A stretch of 64,000 nt of DNA from Gautieria morchelliformis. Taxonomy: Eukaryota > Basidiomycota > Agaricomycetes > Gomphales > Gomphaceae. Made by a program: the position numbers and the translations under genes. The stretch lies in contig WHVA01000444.1 in the NCBI GenBank assembly GCA_015179125.1, positions 31,058 through 95,057 of the forward strand. The letters are read 5' to 3'. Positions 9,205 to 20,821 of the stretch are shown here, one piece after another (the stretch's first letter is position 1; the number at the start of each line of letters is the position of its first letter). The notes beneath the pieces were generated by a model. The model searched no databases. It was not told the origin of the DNA and saw nothing but the letters and a program-made list of their open reading frames with translations.

Positions 9205-12200
9205 AACGCCAGCGTCGCATGGACAACAACCTTTGCCTTTTCTGCGGCAAAGGCGGCCACGTTGCTCGCGACTGCACTCGCGCTTCCGCCTCCGCTGCTA
9301 AGGCCAAGGGCCGTGCAGCAAAGACGGAAGAGAAATCCGAAGCGGTTCCCGCTGCGGATTCAAAAAAATAGTCAGCAGTCCTCCGGCCTCCGCACGAGCT
9401 GAGGGCTGTGTTGACCCCATTCGTGCGACAAACGAGGTTAAACTCAACGCATCCGCTCTTTCGTCCTCCAACTCCCTCTCTGTTCCGCTCACTTCCGACA
9501 CCATTTCCACACCCCCGTTTACAGCACTGGTCGACTCCGGTTTGACTCATTGTTTCCTCGATTCCGACTTTGTTTTGAAACACAAACTTCCGACCCGCAA
9601 CATTCCGACAATTCCGGTCCGCCTTTTCGATGGGTCTTCCAACACGGGAATTTCCCAAGTTGTGGATCTGTCTATACGTTTCGCTACTGGGACAACCATG
9701 AAGTTACGTTTTACGTTACTCCGCTAGATGCTAGCTGCTCCGTTGTACTAGGACACAATTGGCTCACCCGATATAATCCGTCGATTAACTGGGCATTGGG
9801 TCAAATACAGTTCCGTACCCCGGATCAACTTCCGTCTATTCCGACGTCGTCCGCAAAGGTGGCCAGGCCTCTTCTGCATCTCCGCTCGTGGATTCAGTTC
9901 CGCATTCCGGTCCCGCTTTAGCACCTCCGCCCCTCGAAGCTCCTCAAATTGCGCTCGTTTCCGCCACCGCTTTCCGCGTATTGCAACGGCAAGAAGATAC
10001 GACCGTTTTCCAGCTTCACCTCTCCGACTCGGCTTCAGTCAAGGCTCGTTCCGCCTCGACTTCTGCTCCGGTCGACATGAGCTCAGTTCCGGAAGAATAT
10101 TGTGACTTCCCGGACGTGTTCAATAAGGCCAAAGCCGACAAACCTGCTGAACATCGACCTTACGATCTGAAGATAGATTTGGAAGAAGGAGCATCTCCGC
10201 CCCTTGGACCGATCTACTCCCTTTTGCAAAGTGAACTCCAGACTCTCCGCGAGTTCGTCGATGAACATCTCAACATGGGCTTTATCTGCCCTTCGCTGTC
10301 TCCGCACGGCGCTCCGGTCCTTTTCGTTAAGAAAAGGATGGATCTCTCCGCCTGTGCATCGATTTCCGCGGACTCAATGCCCTCACTAAGAAGGACAAAT
10401 ATCCGCTTCCACGCATTTCCGACTTACTCGACACTCCCCGCAAGGCGAAGATCTACACCAAAATCGACCTCCGGCACGCTTATCACCTTGTCCGCATCCG
10501 GGAAGGTGACGAGTGGAAAACCACCTTCCGCACCCGCTACGGTGCTTTTGAGTGGACTGTCATGCCTTTTGGTCTAACCAATGCTCCCGCCGCTTTTCAG
10601 CGATTCATGAACGACATTTTTCCGACCTCCTCGACGTATGCGTCCTAGTCTACATTGACGACATCCTCATCTATTCCGACACACCGGAAAAACATCGGGA
10701 ACATGTCTGCGAAGTACTCTGCCGTCTACGCAAACACCATCTCTACGCAAAAGCAGAGAAATGCGAATGGCATCGCGACACGGTCGAATACCTCGGCTAC
10801 ATCCTCTCTCCAACAGGTCTTACCATGGCAGAGGACAAGGTCAAGGCAATTCAAGAATGGCCGGAACCCCGACCGACGTGTTAAGGATGTGCAGTCTTTC
10901 CTTGGCTTCGCCAATTTTTACCGACGTTTCATTTATAATTTTTCCGACATTACTGTTCCGCTCACGCGTCTCACCAGGAAGGGTGCCCCATGGAATTTCA
11001 CTCCGGAATGCCGTTCCGCATTTGAAGATCTCAAATCGGCCTTCACCACGGCTCCCATACTCGGTTTCTGGATTCCTGATGCCCACCTTGTACTCGAAAC
11101 CGACGCTTCCGACTACGCGCTAGCCGCCATTCTTTCCATCATTTCACCTGACGACGGAGAAATTCATCCGATCGCTTTTCATTCCCGCACCTTTTCCGCC
11201 CCGGAACTCAACTACGACGTCCACGATAAGGAACTACTTGTGATTTTCGAAGCCTTCAAAATTTGGAGACACTACCTCGAAGGTCCAACCTATCCGATCG
11301 ACGTTGTAACGGATCATAAAAACCTTGAGTATTTTGCAACTACTAAGATTTTGACTCGCCATCAAGTCCGCTGGTCTGAATACCTCTCACAGCTCAACAT
11401 GGTGATCCGCTTCCGCCCCGGAAAGCTCGGAGCAAAACCCGACGCGCTCACTAGACGTTGGGACGTCTACCCAAAAGAGGGAAGTAGCGACTATGCCAGC
11501 GTTAATCCGCACAATTTCCGCCCGGTATTCTCCACTGAGCAACTGGCATCGTCCCTGCGTGCCACAGCATTGCAGTTTCCGCTACTCCGCGCCTCGATCA
11601 TTATGGACACCGAGTCTCTCCATTCCGACATCCGTTCCGCACTCCGTTCCGACCCTACCTCCGCAGCCCACCTCGATGACCCCACCAGTCCTGGATGGTC
11701 CCTCGATTCCAATGGATTTCTCCGGTACAAGTCCCGGATTTACGTTCCGGATACCAACGATCTACGACTTCGCGTACTCCAGCAAAGCCACGATCATCCG
11801 CTCTCAGGACACCAAGGCCAAAACAAAACCCTCGACATAATCCGACGTACCTATACTTGGCCCTCCTCCGCAGGATGGTCCAAGACTACTGCAAGTCATG
11901 CACCACCTGTATGCCAGCCAAGCCCCAACGTCACAAACCTACGGCCTCCTGAAGCAACTTCCGATCCCGGAACAACCGTGGAATTCGATATCCATGGATT
12001 TCATTGAGAAACTTCCTAAGTCATCCGGATATGATACCATTCTAGTGATCGTTGACCGCCTCACAAAGCAGTCCATCTTTATTCCAACCTACGATACCAT
12101 AACTTCCGCCCAGCTCGCACAGCTCTTTGTGCTCCACGTCTTTTCCAAGCACGGAATCCCCTCCCATGTCACTTCCGACCGTGGTTCCAAATTCGTGTCT

Positions 12201-13204
12201 TCCTTTTTCCGCACACTCGGCAAGGCTCTCGACATGAAACTCCACTTCACTTCCGGTTATCACCCCGAAGGAGACGGACAAACAGAACGTACTAATCAGA
12301 CCCTTGAGCAGTATCTCCGCGTCTATTGCAACTACCAACACAGCAATTGGTCCGACCTTCTTCCACTTGCGGAATTTGCCTACAACAACGCGCCTTCCGC
12401 TACCACCGGAATTTCACCCTTTTACGCCAACAAGGGCTACCACCTGAATCTCGCCATCCACCCCGAACGCGACCTCGCCTCTGCAAGAGTCCGAGATTTC
12501 GTTGTGGAACTTGACGACCTTCACCAGCACCTCCGAGAGAACATTTCCGCTGCCCAAAAGAGATACCAAACTTCCGCCGATCGGAAACGTCTTCCGCAAC
12601 CGGCATTCGAGATTGGCGACAAAGTCTTTGTCAAAGCTGAAAACTTCCGCACTACTCGCCCCTCGAAGAAGCTCTCTGAGAAATACCTCGGTCCTTACGA
12701 GATCATCGCTAAGGCCGGCAGCCGTTCTTTCACCCTCAGACTTCCTGACAATATGCGCGCAGTACACCCGGTATTCCATGTCTCTATGCTTGAACCAGCA
12801 GTTCCGAATACAATTCCGAATCGAGAACAACCTCCGCCTCCGCCAGTGATCATCGACGGAGAACCGGAATATGAGATCTCGGAAATTCTCAACTCCAAGC
12901 TCGACAGACGATACCGCTGCCAACTCCAGTACCTAGTCAAGTGGGCAGGCTACGAAAACACCGATGAAGAGACCTCGTGGATTTCCGCCACGGAACTAGA
13001 CCACGCCTCTGACCTCGTCTCTGATTTCCACAAGTCTTACCCTGATAAGCCTGGCCCCATTTCCGCGCCCTAGTCAACTCCGCCCTCTTTTCCGACGCCC
13101 ATTGCTTTCTTACAAGTTTGCAATTCATTGGTAAAATCCGATTATTTGTCTGCTACTCTATTTTCCGACACTCCAAGAAATTATCTACAAGTCTTTTGAC
13201 GCCC

Positions 13205-13984
13205 CTACTCCTCCCTCATTGTCTCCGCCTCGACCTCTTTCTCCGCTTCCGGCTCTTTTTCTGCCTCTCCTACCTCGACACTCACTAACTCCGTTTCCAC
13301 CCGTTCCCTCGTTTCCGCCACCTCGCTCGGACCCGCTTCCGCCCCCATTCCTTGCTCCCGCAGCCGCGCGTCCATTCGGTCCCGGACCAGGTCGTTCCGC
13401 CACCGCATTTCCCGTGTCAACTGCTGCAGTACTGTAGACATGACAGTCATCTGGTTCTGAATCGACAGAACCTGATGCTGCTGCACTTCCGCCATGTCTA
13501 TCATAACATCCCGGATTTCACGCTGCTGTTCCCGCATGGCCCTCAGCGACCCGGCGATGTCGAGGAGCGGAGAAGCCATGGTGAACCGGTTCAACACCGC
13601 CTGTGCCGACCTTCCGGTCACCGGAAATGATTCCTCGGCCCTCCCTCCGCTTGGTCCCGGTTCCGCCTTCGGATTCGACTCCTCAACCTTCTGTTTCTTT
13701 CGCTCCAGCCTCGAAGCGCACCCGTCCACAACGCAGCGCCTTTTTCGGTCACGGCACTGATCGCACAACGTTTCCCGTGGATTGCTCGACCATGTGCAAT
13801 CCACCCCCTTAGACTCGCATGGGTCGCAGGGAGCCTTTTCCTCATCGCCGTCCCGAGTTTTCCGCTTCGTAGTCGCGGGATTCTCCGGCCCCAGTTCGCG
13901 GAGTTCCAACATCCGACTCAACTTTTCCTTTCGAGCCTTCTGGAATGCGTCCGCACGATGTTTCCGCTCCGCCACAAGGTTCAC
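13205..13984 (-). CDS. gypsy-1 antisense accessory gene, Zn2Cys6-like part
   Basis: A 259-residue frame on the strand opposite gag-pol, between the chromodomain end (13073) and the 3' LTR (14554). Residues about 52-84 hold six cysteines spaced CX2CX6CX10CX2CX6C. This is the spacing of fungal Zn(II)2Cys6 DNA-binding clusters, although the basic residues (CRDRKRRC) sit in the second half. After a Ser/Pro linker comes an amphipathic helical stretch and a Glu-rich tail. Its partner frame (14431-14105) lies just upstream on the same strand, and a related gene sits in the same place in gypsy-3. Not a known gag-pol part; function unknown. A DNA-binding role is inference. Confidence 0.7.
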   Translation of the reverse strand: MNLVAERKHRADAFQKARKEKLSRMLELRELGPENPATTKRKTRDGDEEKAPCDPCESKGVDCTWSSNPRETLCDQCRDRKRRCVVDGCASRLERKKQKVEESNPKAEPGPSGGRAEESFPVTGRSAQAVLNRFTMASPLLDIAGSLRAMREQQREIRDVMIDMAEVQQHQVLSIQNQMTVMSTVLQQLTREMRWRNDLVRDRMDARLREQGMGAEAGPSEVAETRERVETELVSVEVGEAEKEPEAEKEVEAETMREE

Positions 13985-14104
13985 TGGGGTAGCAATTTCC
14001 TTTTGCTTCCCTTTTCCTTCCGGAGTCGGTGTACTTTCCGCCGAACCTTCCGAGTCTGACTCTGACTCGTCATGAACATCATTCTAGAGGAACCTTTAGT
14101 TGAT

Positions 14105-14431
14105 TCAAGAAACTTTCCGCAGACATTCCCGACTCACCTGTTCCCTTTCCGCCTTCTCCGCAGCCGCTTTCTCTGCAGCAGCCTTGTCCGCAGCAGCTTT
14201 CCGTGCCGCGTTCCGTTTCCGTTTCTCTTCACGGACGCGCTCCTCCTCCTCGCGGCGTTCGCGTTCTTTCCTCTCCTGCTCCTTCCACTCCTTCTCCTGA
14301 CGTTCCTTCTCTTTCCGCGCCGCTTCCTCAGCCTCGTGTTTTTCGGCCATTTCCTTTTGCGTGAGCATATCAGCGAAGTGCTGTTTCATCTCCGCGCTGG
14401 ACATTTTAGAGAAGTCTACTGGGGCACTCAT
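14105..14431 (-). CDS. gypsy-1 antisense accessory gene, coiled-coil part
   Basis: A 108-residue frame opening with MSAPVDFSKMSSAEMKQHF, then a long Glu/Lys/Arg-rich heptad-like coiled coil and an Ala/Lys repeat. It begins about 120 bp inside the 3' LTR and reads inward, so it would need a promoter on the antisense strand of, or just inside, the LTR. The adjacent Cys-cluster frame is probably part of the same gene. The gypsy-3 counterpart has the same type of start region and coiled coil. Confidence 0.6.
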   Translation of the reverse strand: MSAPVDFSKMSSAEMKQHFADMLTQKEMAEKHEAEEAARKEKERQEKEWKEQERKERERREEEERVREEKRKRNAARKAAADKAAAEKAAAEKAEREQVSRECLRKVS

Positions 14432-14553
14432 GATGGAGTGAAGAGAAGACGTGTTTGTTCCTCAGCCTCTCTTTCGAACTCCGACGCGTTTGTTTCACAG
14501 GTCACGTGATCCGCCCTGTGGTCTCGCGGGGCTCGACCTTAGAAGGGAGATAC

Positions 14554-15244
14554 TGTTACGACCGTTCATTTCCGACTTCCGACCCTCAGTTCCGCCACAC
14601 CTTTCTGCCCCTCCGACATTTCCGCGACACATTCCGCCCCTCCGATATTTCCGACATTCCGCCCATTGTACATTTCTCTTGTTCTTTCGACTCTATTACT
14701 CGGACCAACCGGACCCGTTTCATCGTTCATCAAAACCATATATCCGGTCACCCTTGTAGTTCATTGTCAGATATGTTTTCCCAACCCCTTGTTCTTTGCC
14801 ATTGTTCTACCTCACCCTGAACCCCCTTTGTAGTCCCATTGTTCCCAATAGTTAGTTCCCACACATTGTACTCGACTTCTGCTTCCTCCGGAATTTGCGT
14901 AGTACAACACCATTACTTGTTGCTCTGCGCTTTGTATAAAAACCCCCTCATGTATGTCTGTTATTCTGCAATCAGATAATCACCTTCAATACTTGATTTC
15001 CTTCGCTCCATCTCCTGTTCTTAGCACAGCGAGTCTAGCAAGATCTCAGTCTCTCTCAGCCTTCCGTATTCCGTCTTCCACCTCAGTTCCGACTCAAGTT
15101 CCAACCAAACCTTTGGTCCAGTACTTTCCGACTTCCGACTCACTTCCGAAATACCTAGGACGATAGTTCATTGGGGGCGCAACCTATAAGTTGAAGCCGC
15201 TGTCCTTTCCAGTTCCGACTTAGCGGAAATCTCGATACGTAACA
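14554..15244 (+). repeat. gypsy-1 3' LTR (family alpha)
   Basis: The 691 bp partner of 7170-7860. It is followed immediately by the duplicated target CATCT (15245-15249). The near-identity of the pair indicates a recent insertion. Confidence 0.95.
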
Positions 15245-16700
15245 CATCTGGTGCGCAGTCGAGCAATTGCTTGATGAAATGGTCAGCAACCTTCTGAATA
15301 GCACACTGTGTAGTTTCTGGTCAATTATCAGAGCTACAGAGTTAACAGACCACTCACAGCAAGTGCTTTGCTACTCATGGCCTTTGACCCCTATGCCTCA
15401 CCATTACATCTGGCTGTATTACTGGCATATGTAAATTGCTCAAGGGCCCTTGGATTGGATGGGATGCACCTGTTGGTATGCTTTGTTGCTGGAGGGTGCT
15501 GAGGAGGATCTATTGAGTCGCTTCCATGCCCTTCATGAAGGTGCATATCTCTTGCACACTGTCTTCAAGTGCTTGCTGACGGGTATTCAAGGCCTCGACC
15601 TCGTGTTGAAAGTCTGAAAGTGAATGCTGGATTTGAGATGGCACTACTAGAGGCGACCCTGGACCTGGCTGATCAAGACTGGTGCCGCAGCCTTTTCCAT
15701 GAGGTACATCTTCCCATGTATTGTTACATGCATCTGGCATGTAGTTGAAGCTATTGAAGGGGTTTCCATGAACCTTTTCTGTGTCACCACTGTCCTGTTG
15801 TAGAAAAGTTTGTCAATACAAATACAGATTGGAAAGCAAGAGAGATTGGTACAATTAGATCATCTTTCCCATCATCAGGTTAAGTGGTTGGATTCAGGGT
15901 GTGGGCATATCCCTAGCAACTCCCTGGTTGAATCCCCCTAAGTGGTTGGATTCCAGGGAGCTGTAAAGATGGGATATAGTCATTGTGGATTTGTATTGTG
16001 CACATAATTTTTGGGTGCAACTTTGATACAATGGTCACCATGTGGTGGGGAGTGGGAGAGGGCAGCTGGACACGTTGGCTTGTGAGCTTTGTCAAAGAGC
16101 TTGAGAGAGTGGGGAGGGGTTTGAGGTCAGAGCCACCAAGGCCAGTGAAGGGTTGGAAGAAAATGTCAGGGATGGGCCGTATTGGAAATGTTTGCAGACC
16201 AAAGCCTGAGGTGGTGGATTGAGGCAGGTGTGATACCTCATCCAACACCTGTGGATGAAGCTGTCCCGGTGGTTTCTATTCATTTTACATCATACTTTGT
16301 CTAATACCACACATAAGTTGTTGAATGTCCAGTTGGCTACCCTAGACACAGAACCAGGTCCCAGCAGCGGCATCTCAGAGTGACCAGTGGTCATCTACCT
16401 CACCTCCCAACAGTGATCCCAGCTCATCACATACATACACCCGGAGCTTATCTATAACATAGCTCCCTGCTCCCCTGCCAGTACAACTCCCAACTGAACA
16501 GGATCTTCTACCATCAGCCCATTCATCACCCATGGAGACAAATAAGATTGGCATGTACTTTCATCCTCTTCTTTTCTATAATCTGAGAATAAAATGGGTG
16601 AAGCTACAGGTAATAAAAAGTTGTGAGCATCCGCCCTGGCAGTAAGTATGTTCTGCAAATAAACATTCATCATACTGAGGGATTACAGATTTACCAATTT
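15245..16700 (-). pseudogene. Uncharacterised gene, upstream part, interrupted by gypsy-1
   Basis: Minus-strand sequence with several protein-like stretches: a coiled-coil segment at 15740-15510 (FQHEVEALNTRQQALED, then VQEICTFMKGME), and a short exon ending at the insertion site (KVADHFIKQLLDCAPD). Further open pieces at 16248-15913 and 16673-16452 are weaker. The frame across the gypsy-1 target site stays open, so the gene was presumably functional before the insertion. Exon joins cannot be fixed by eye. Family not recognised; it could be a host gene or a gene of an older element. Confidence 0.4.
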
Positions 16701-17081
16701 ATGGAAGAATACCACTCTTCCATCTAGCGCAAAGTTCATTGGAGGTGTTTAGTATTTTGTTCTATAGTTATATAATTCTGAATAAGCTATAGAACTTCTA
16801 CCGCAATTGCCATCTCCAGCATGGAAGATTGCAAAGCCACTCTGTCGAAGTATCATGTCAAAAACTCACCATACACATTTTATCATTCACTTTTTGTGAG
16901 TAAACTTGTCAATGCCATAATGAAGAATATAATACTGCATAGTAAGTTCTATTCATATAATAGCTATAAATACTCACTCATTCTCTTCTGTATAGGAAAA
17001 TAGACCAGTGCACCAACTGCACCACCATGTACATTATATATATTACATAATTTTTGTGGTATAATCCATATCTTATAACAG
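16701..17081. other. AT-rich spacer, no gene seen
   Basis: AT-rich DNA between the interrupted gene and the gypsy-3 LTR, with only very short frames. Confidence 0.4.
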
Positions 17082-17543
17082 TGTTAAGGTTGTGTTTTGT
17101 ACTGTAGTTGGGCTTTCCCAGACCAAACTCGGGTCTCGGGTCTCAGGTCAGAGGGCTTGGCTTCAACCTCATGGGTTGCACCCACTCAGTGTTCTGCCCT
17201 AATTTTGGGAGCAGTCTCGGCTATAAGCCGAGAGAATCAGGTTTCTATGTCAAGCCGAAAGTCTCAAGTACGATAAGGTAATTCGATATCTGAACTGAGG
17301 AACTAGGATACATGGACTGGAGGTCTATATAGTAAAGTAGTGTGCAGGGTCGTGAAGAGGACATGATCGGATCAACAGTCAGGGGGGACAAGGGTCAGGC
17401 AAATGGGGTACTAACTAGAAAAGGGAATCAGTGGTGATGGGAAGTGCGAAGGGAAACCCGAAGGAAAGCCAAGAATAACATGAGGTTCCCGAATAAGAGC
17501 TGAAGCCAAGGCTTCAGTCCCGATTTGGGAACAGATCATAACA
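17082..17543 (-). repeat. gypsy-3 3' LTR
   Basis: A 462 bp segment starting TGTTAAGG and ending GATCATAACA, i.e. TG..CA ends, bordered on the inner side by a polypurine tract when read on the minus strand. No second copy exists in the window, so its age cannot be estimated from an LTR pair. Confidence 0.7.
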
Positions 17544-17642
17544 GTACCTCCCCCTTATGGTCCAACCCATGAGGCCATAAGCGAGATCCTGGAGATTGCC
17601 AGGTTCGGGAAGTTACGTAAGCTTAGTTTCGCGTTCTGCTTC

Positions 17643-18527
17643 TTGTCTTCCTCCCATCATCATCAGAAATCATTGATCATGTCAGAATCATGTGACATTC
17701 CTATCGACGAACTCGACAAGCTCGACGCTGAGCTCGAGGCCGAAAGACGACGGAAGGAACTGATGGAGAAATGGAGGCTTGCACAAGAGTGCAAGGAGGC
17801 CTTAGAGAAAAAGCGGTGGGAGAACAAAGAAAAAGCCGAGGTGGAATGGAAGGAGTGGGAGGCACAGGCCAAGGCCATGCGACTAGCTGAAGAGGCACAA
17901 AAGGCCGAAGAGGTTCGGAAAGCCAAAGAGGCATGGGAGGCTGAGAAGAGAGCCTTGAAGGCAAAAGCTGACGAGGCTCCAAAAGCAATGGGACCGGTGT
18001 TCAAACATGAGCGACAGCGGCTTCTGGATATACTTAAAGCTGAAACGATCTGACAAGCTGATGTGGACCGGAATTATCACATCCCGTCACCCGAGCTGAT
18101 AGTCGTGGATTTGGCAACCACCCAGGCTCGGATCTTGGCGGCAAAACATGCGGCTGAAAGAAATGCGGCTAAGGCAAAGCCGAAAGCCTCGGGATCAAAA
18201 AAGAGGAAAATTACCAAGGAGTCAGATGAGGAGGAGTCGGATGAAGAGGTGAATCCTCGGGTCGGGTCAGGTCAGCTTAACTTATGTTTTATTTTCAGCG
18301 CGAGCCTTGCGATGCATGCAGGCATCGCCAGACCCATTGTCTGCGTGGGAAGAAGACCACCTGCCAGCAGTTCATGGACCAGAAGGTCAGGTGTAGCTTC
18401 CTGGATGGGAAACAGAAGCCGAAGGATGAGGGGGAAACTGAGGGACCTGGGCCAAAGAAGGCCAAAGTGTCTCTGATCAAGCCGTTGGGAGCCAAACCTG
18501 ACAGAGTTTGTGAGTCTCGAATAGAAT
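17643..18527 (+). pseudogene. gypsy-3 antisense accessory gene, front part
   Basis: Reading inward from the 3' LTR on the strand opposite integrase, as in gypsy-1. The region encodes an acidic start, a long Lys/Glu/Ala coiled coil (about 17700-18050), a Lys-rich acidic segment (KPKASGSKKRKITKES), and a Cys-rich segment whose first half (CDACRHRQTHC) repeats the CX2CX6C spacing of the gypsy-1 cluster. It is a fossil in more than one frame. The shared position, orientation and domain order show that this accessory gene predates the split of the two elements. Confidence 0.6.
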
Positions 18528-18583
18528 AAGGATGCAGCCCTTAGCTTGAGGCCGAGTTTGGTGTATAATGTGAGATAGCAAAG

Positions 18584-18638
18584 TAACTCGAGGTTTGACT
18601 TAATAACTCGAGGTTCGACTTAATAACTCGAAGTCGAA
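18584..18638. repeat. Short tandem repeats with core AACTCGAGGTT
   Basis: Three imperfect copies of a unit of about 22 bp (AACTCGAGGTTCGACTTAAT) inside gypsy-3. They lie at the edge of about 0.8 kb (18530-19310) that matches neither accessory-gene part. That piece may be a later insertion; I could not define its ends. Confidence 0.6.
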
Positions 18639-19313
18639 CAAAATATCAAAAGTTTGTGTTCGCCATTGATTGCAGTCATACATGGCATACTACTTATAAT
18701 AACTTGCATAGGGGTCTCGATATGAAGAACGGACGATGAGGGTGATAGGAAATGGTCGTACAGTGGGTGTTTGTGTCCTGCTGACACTGTATATCTGCGC
18801 CACAGCTCGCCTGCTTGGTCTCGCCTGGACATAAGGTAGAGAGGTACTTGCTCATCTGGTGCCTTGAGTGATGAGGCAGAAAGATAGGTAGTCATTTGAC
18901 GGCTTGAAGGATGAGGCGGAATGATAGGTAGAATTGAATAGGAACGATGTACATGGCTCGAGGGTGGTGGAGAATATATATTGTGCGTCCTGATCTTGAG
19001 ATGGAATCAACTCCTTCCACCCTGGTACTTGGCTCATCAATTGTACTTGTGCCTGGACTTGACTCGTGGTATGGATTTAGGTGCTCAGGGATGGTGTGTT
19101 GCACTTGTCTCGACTCGGTGAGTGTCAATATGTGTTTGTGGTGTCAGCTCATGTCTCAATGGCTCGGGTGTGTACACGTGTGTCTCGCAGTGCTCGAAAT
19201 GAGATTGAATGTGGATAGTAAGTGAGAGGTCATTAGAGCAGTCATGAATAGGAATCATTATAGTGGACATTACAGGTCATTAGTCATGTGCGTGAAGTCA
19301 TGAGGTAAGTTGA

Positions 19314-19871
19314 GTGAAACAAAAGTATGTAGCTGCTAAGTCTCTCCTCACGACAAAACCGATGGTGGACATTCGTGTGGGGCCATTGGGAGTGGGGATA
19401 AAAGGGTTGAAACCCGATGGGTTTTCAGGAGCCAAAGTCTCCCGGATGGTGAGGGACTTGCTGTCCCGTCAGAATGAGCACTTGGAGCAGAGCAACCACT
19501 TGCTCTGAGGTGTCTTGGATTTTGTGCAGCGGATTGAGCTGCACAACTCCAAGTTGAACAAGCGGCTCCACTTGTGGGCCACAGTGGCCAAGAATGCGGC
19601 CTTGTGGTTGGGTACAAGTTCAGATTGGGGCGAGTTTGATTTGGCTGGGGGTTCGGGTTCGGGTTCGGGTTCGGGTTCGGGTTCGGGTTCAGGGAGTATG
19701 GAAAGGGAAACAGGGGCAGAGGAAAAAGATAAAGGAAAAGAGAAAGAGACAGGAAAAAAAGCGGAAGCGGAAGCAGGATCAGGTTCGGGTTCGGATGACA
19801 GAGACGAGGAAGATGAGCAGGATGACAGGGGAAAGGATGCGGACAAGGATGCAACAATGGAAGATAACTAA
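19314..19871 (+). pseudogene. gypsy-3 antisense accessory gene, rear part
   Basis: Plus-strand frames continue the accessory gene: a helical segment (MVRDLLSRQNEHLEQSN), then HNSKLNKRLHLWATVAKN, then Gly-Ser repeats from a (GGGTTC)n tract at about 19650-19692, and a highly acidic/basic tail ending in DATMEDN at 19868. The acidic tail parallels the Glu-rich C-terminus of the gypsy-1 protein. It ends about 240 bp before the converging end of the chromodomain frame. Confidence 0.5.
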
Positions 19872-20107
19872 CTACTGTTTTCGGTTTTATCTCTAATGTG
19901 AATATTTTTTCTTGGTGTCTTTTGTTTTGGGATCAGGATCAGGAACGGAAGTGAAATGAACAGACAGAGAGAAAGGAAAAGCCGAGAACTACAAGCATAG
20001 CCATTTGGCAAAATGGCCAAGATAAAACATAGCTAAAGAGTTTTTTGTCTAACTAAGGAAGTGACCGTGAAATCAGTGAAAGGAAATGGGAGAGCTGAAG
20101 CTCAGGT

Positions 20108-20656
20108 TCAAGGCACCCATGGTCCAGGCTTGGAAGGGTAGGCTGAGTGAAAGTCAGTCACGATCTCAGCGCCATGGCCAAGCTCAGTCGCAAGGACCCA
20201 CGACGTCTCTTCATCAGTACCTTCATAACCAGCCCAACGGACAAGGTACAGGAGGTTACAGGGTCTACGGCATCGGTCGATCTTGGAATCAAGAATCTCG
20301 GAAATCTCATACTCTGTCTCGCCGTCGATCTCGACTGGGGGTGGCGGAGACTGAACCCGATTCCGATTCAGAATGGTATTCACGATTTCAGGTTCGAGCA
20401 TAGAGACATGAAAGACCAGGTGGACTGCCCGAAGGCTATCCGGGAGGCATAGAATGTAAGCTCGGGATCCAGCCTGGCCAATAATCTCAAAGGGACCAAG
20501 GTACTTTGCAGCCAGCTTATTTGAGGGCGGGGTTGTCCGGAAGAACTGCGCTTTTACAAACACAGAGGATCCTATTGCAAACTCAGGAGAGGGAGCGCAA
20601 TGTGCGTCAGCTGAGAACTGATACCGAGATTGAGTGGATTTAATTTGCTCTTTCAA
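20108..20656 (-). pseudogene. pol: gypsy-3 integrase C-terminus and chromodomain
   Basis: A 182-residue frame: integrase C-terminal part (FAIGSSVFVKAQFFRTTPPS, then KYLGPFEIIGQAGSRAY), a linker with VFHVSMLEP, and a chromodomain (YEISEILDSKI, LLYLVRWAGYEG, DEETSWV). The chromodomain targets integration to modified chromatin in related elements. Similarity to the gypsy-1 pol end is high. It is part of the fossil gypsy-3. Confidence 0.9.
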
Positions 20657-20821
20657 GACAGTGTGAAGCTGGTCAAGGTCAACGGCAAAGTCTCAGGCTC
20701 GGGAGGATGCGAGGTCCTGTTTGGGGTGAACCGTGAGCTTCGGGTTGTATCCCTTGTTGGCAAAGAAAGGTCATATGCCGGTAGTTGCACTAGGAGCATT
20801 GTTGTATGCAAACTCGGTGAG

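Larger units (their letters stand above)
7170..15244 (+). mobile_element. gypsy-1: Ty3/gypsy chromovirus with both LTRs and TSD, broken
   Basis: An 8,075 bp LTR retrotransposon. The LTRs of 691 bp differ at only three positions by eye, so the insertion is recent. Internal parts in order: gag (7894-9204), CCHC knuckle (about 9230-9280), aspartic protease (TALVDSG, about 9520), reverse transcriptase (about 10200-10870), RNase H (about 11000-11450), integrase (about 11750-12600) and chromodomain (YLVKWAGYENTDEETSW, about 12930). An accessory gene follows on the opposite strand (13205-14431). Pol changes frame repeatedly, so this copy is broken, in roughly five places. It lies inside a host-like reading frame. 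The sense strand is saturated with the word TTCCG. Confidence 0.95.

Noticed and set aside
19650-19692. (GGGTTC)n tract considered as telomere-like
   Set aside because: The unit is not the common fungal telomere TTAGGG and lies in a Gly-Ser coding stretch of the gypsy-3 accessory gene.
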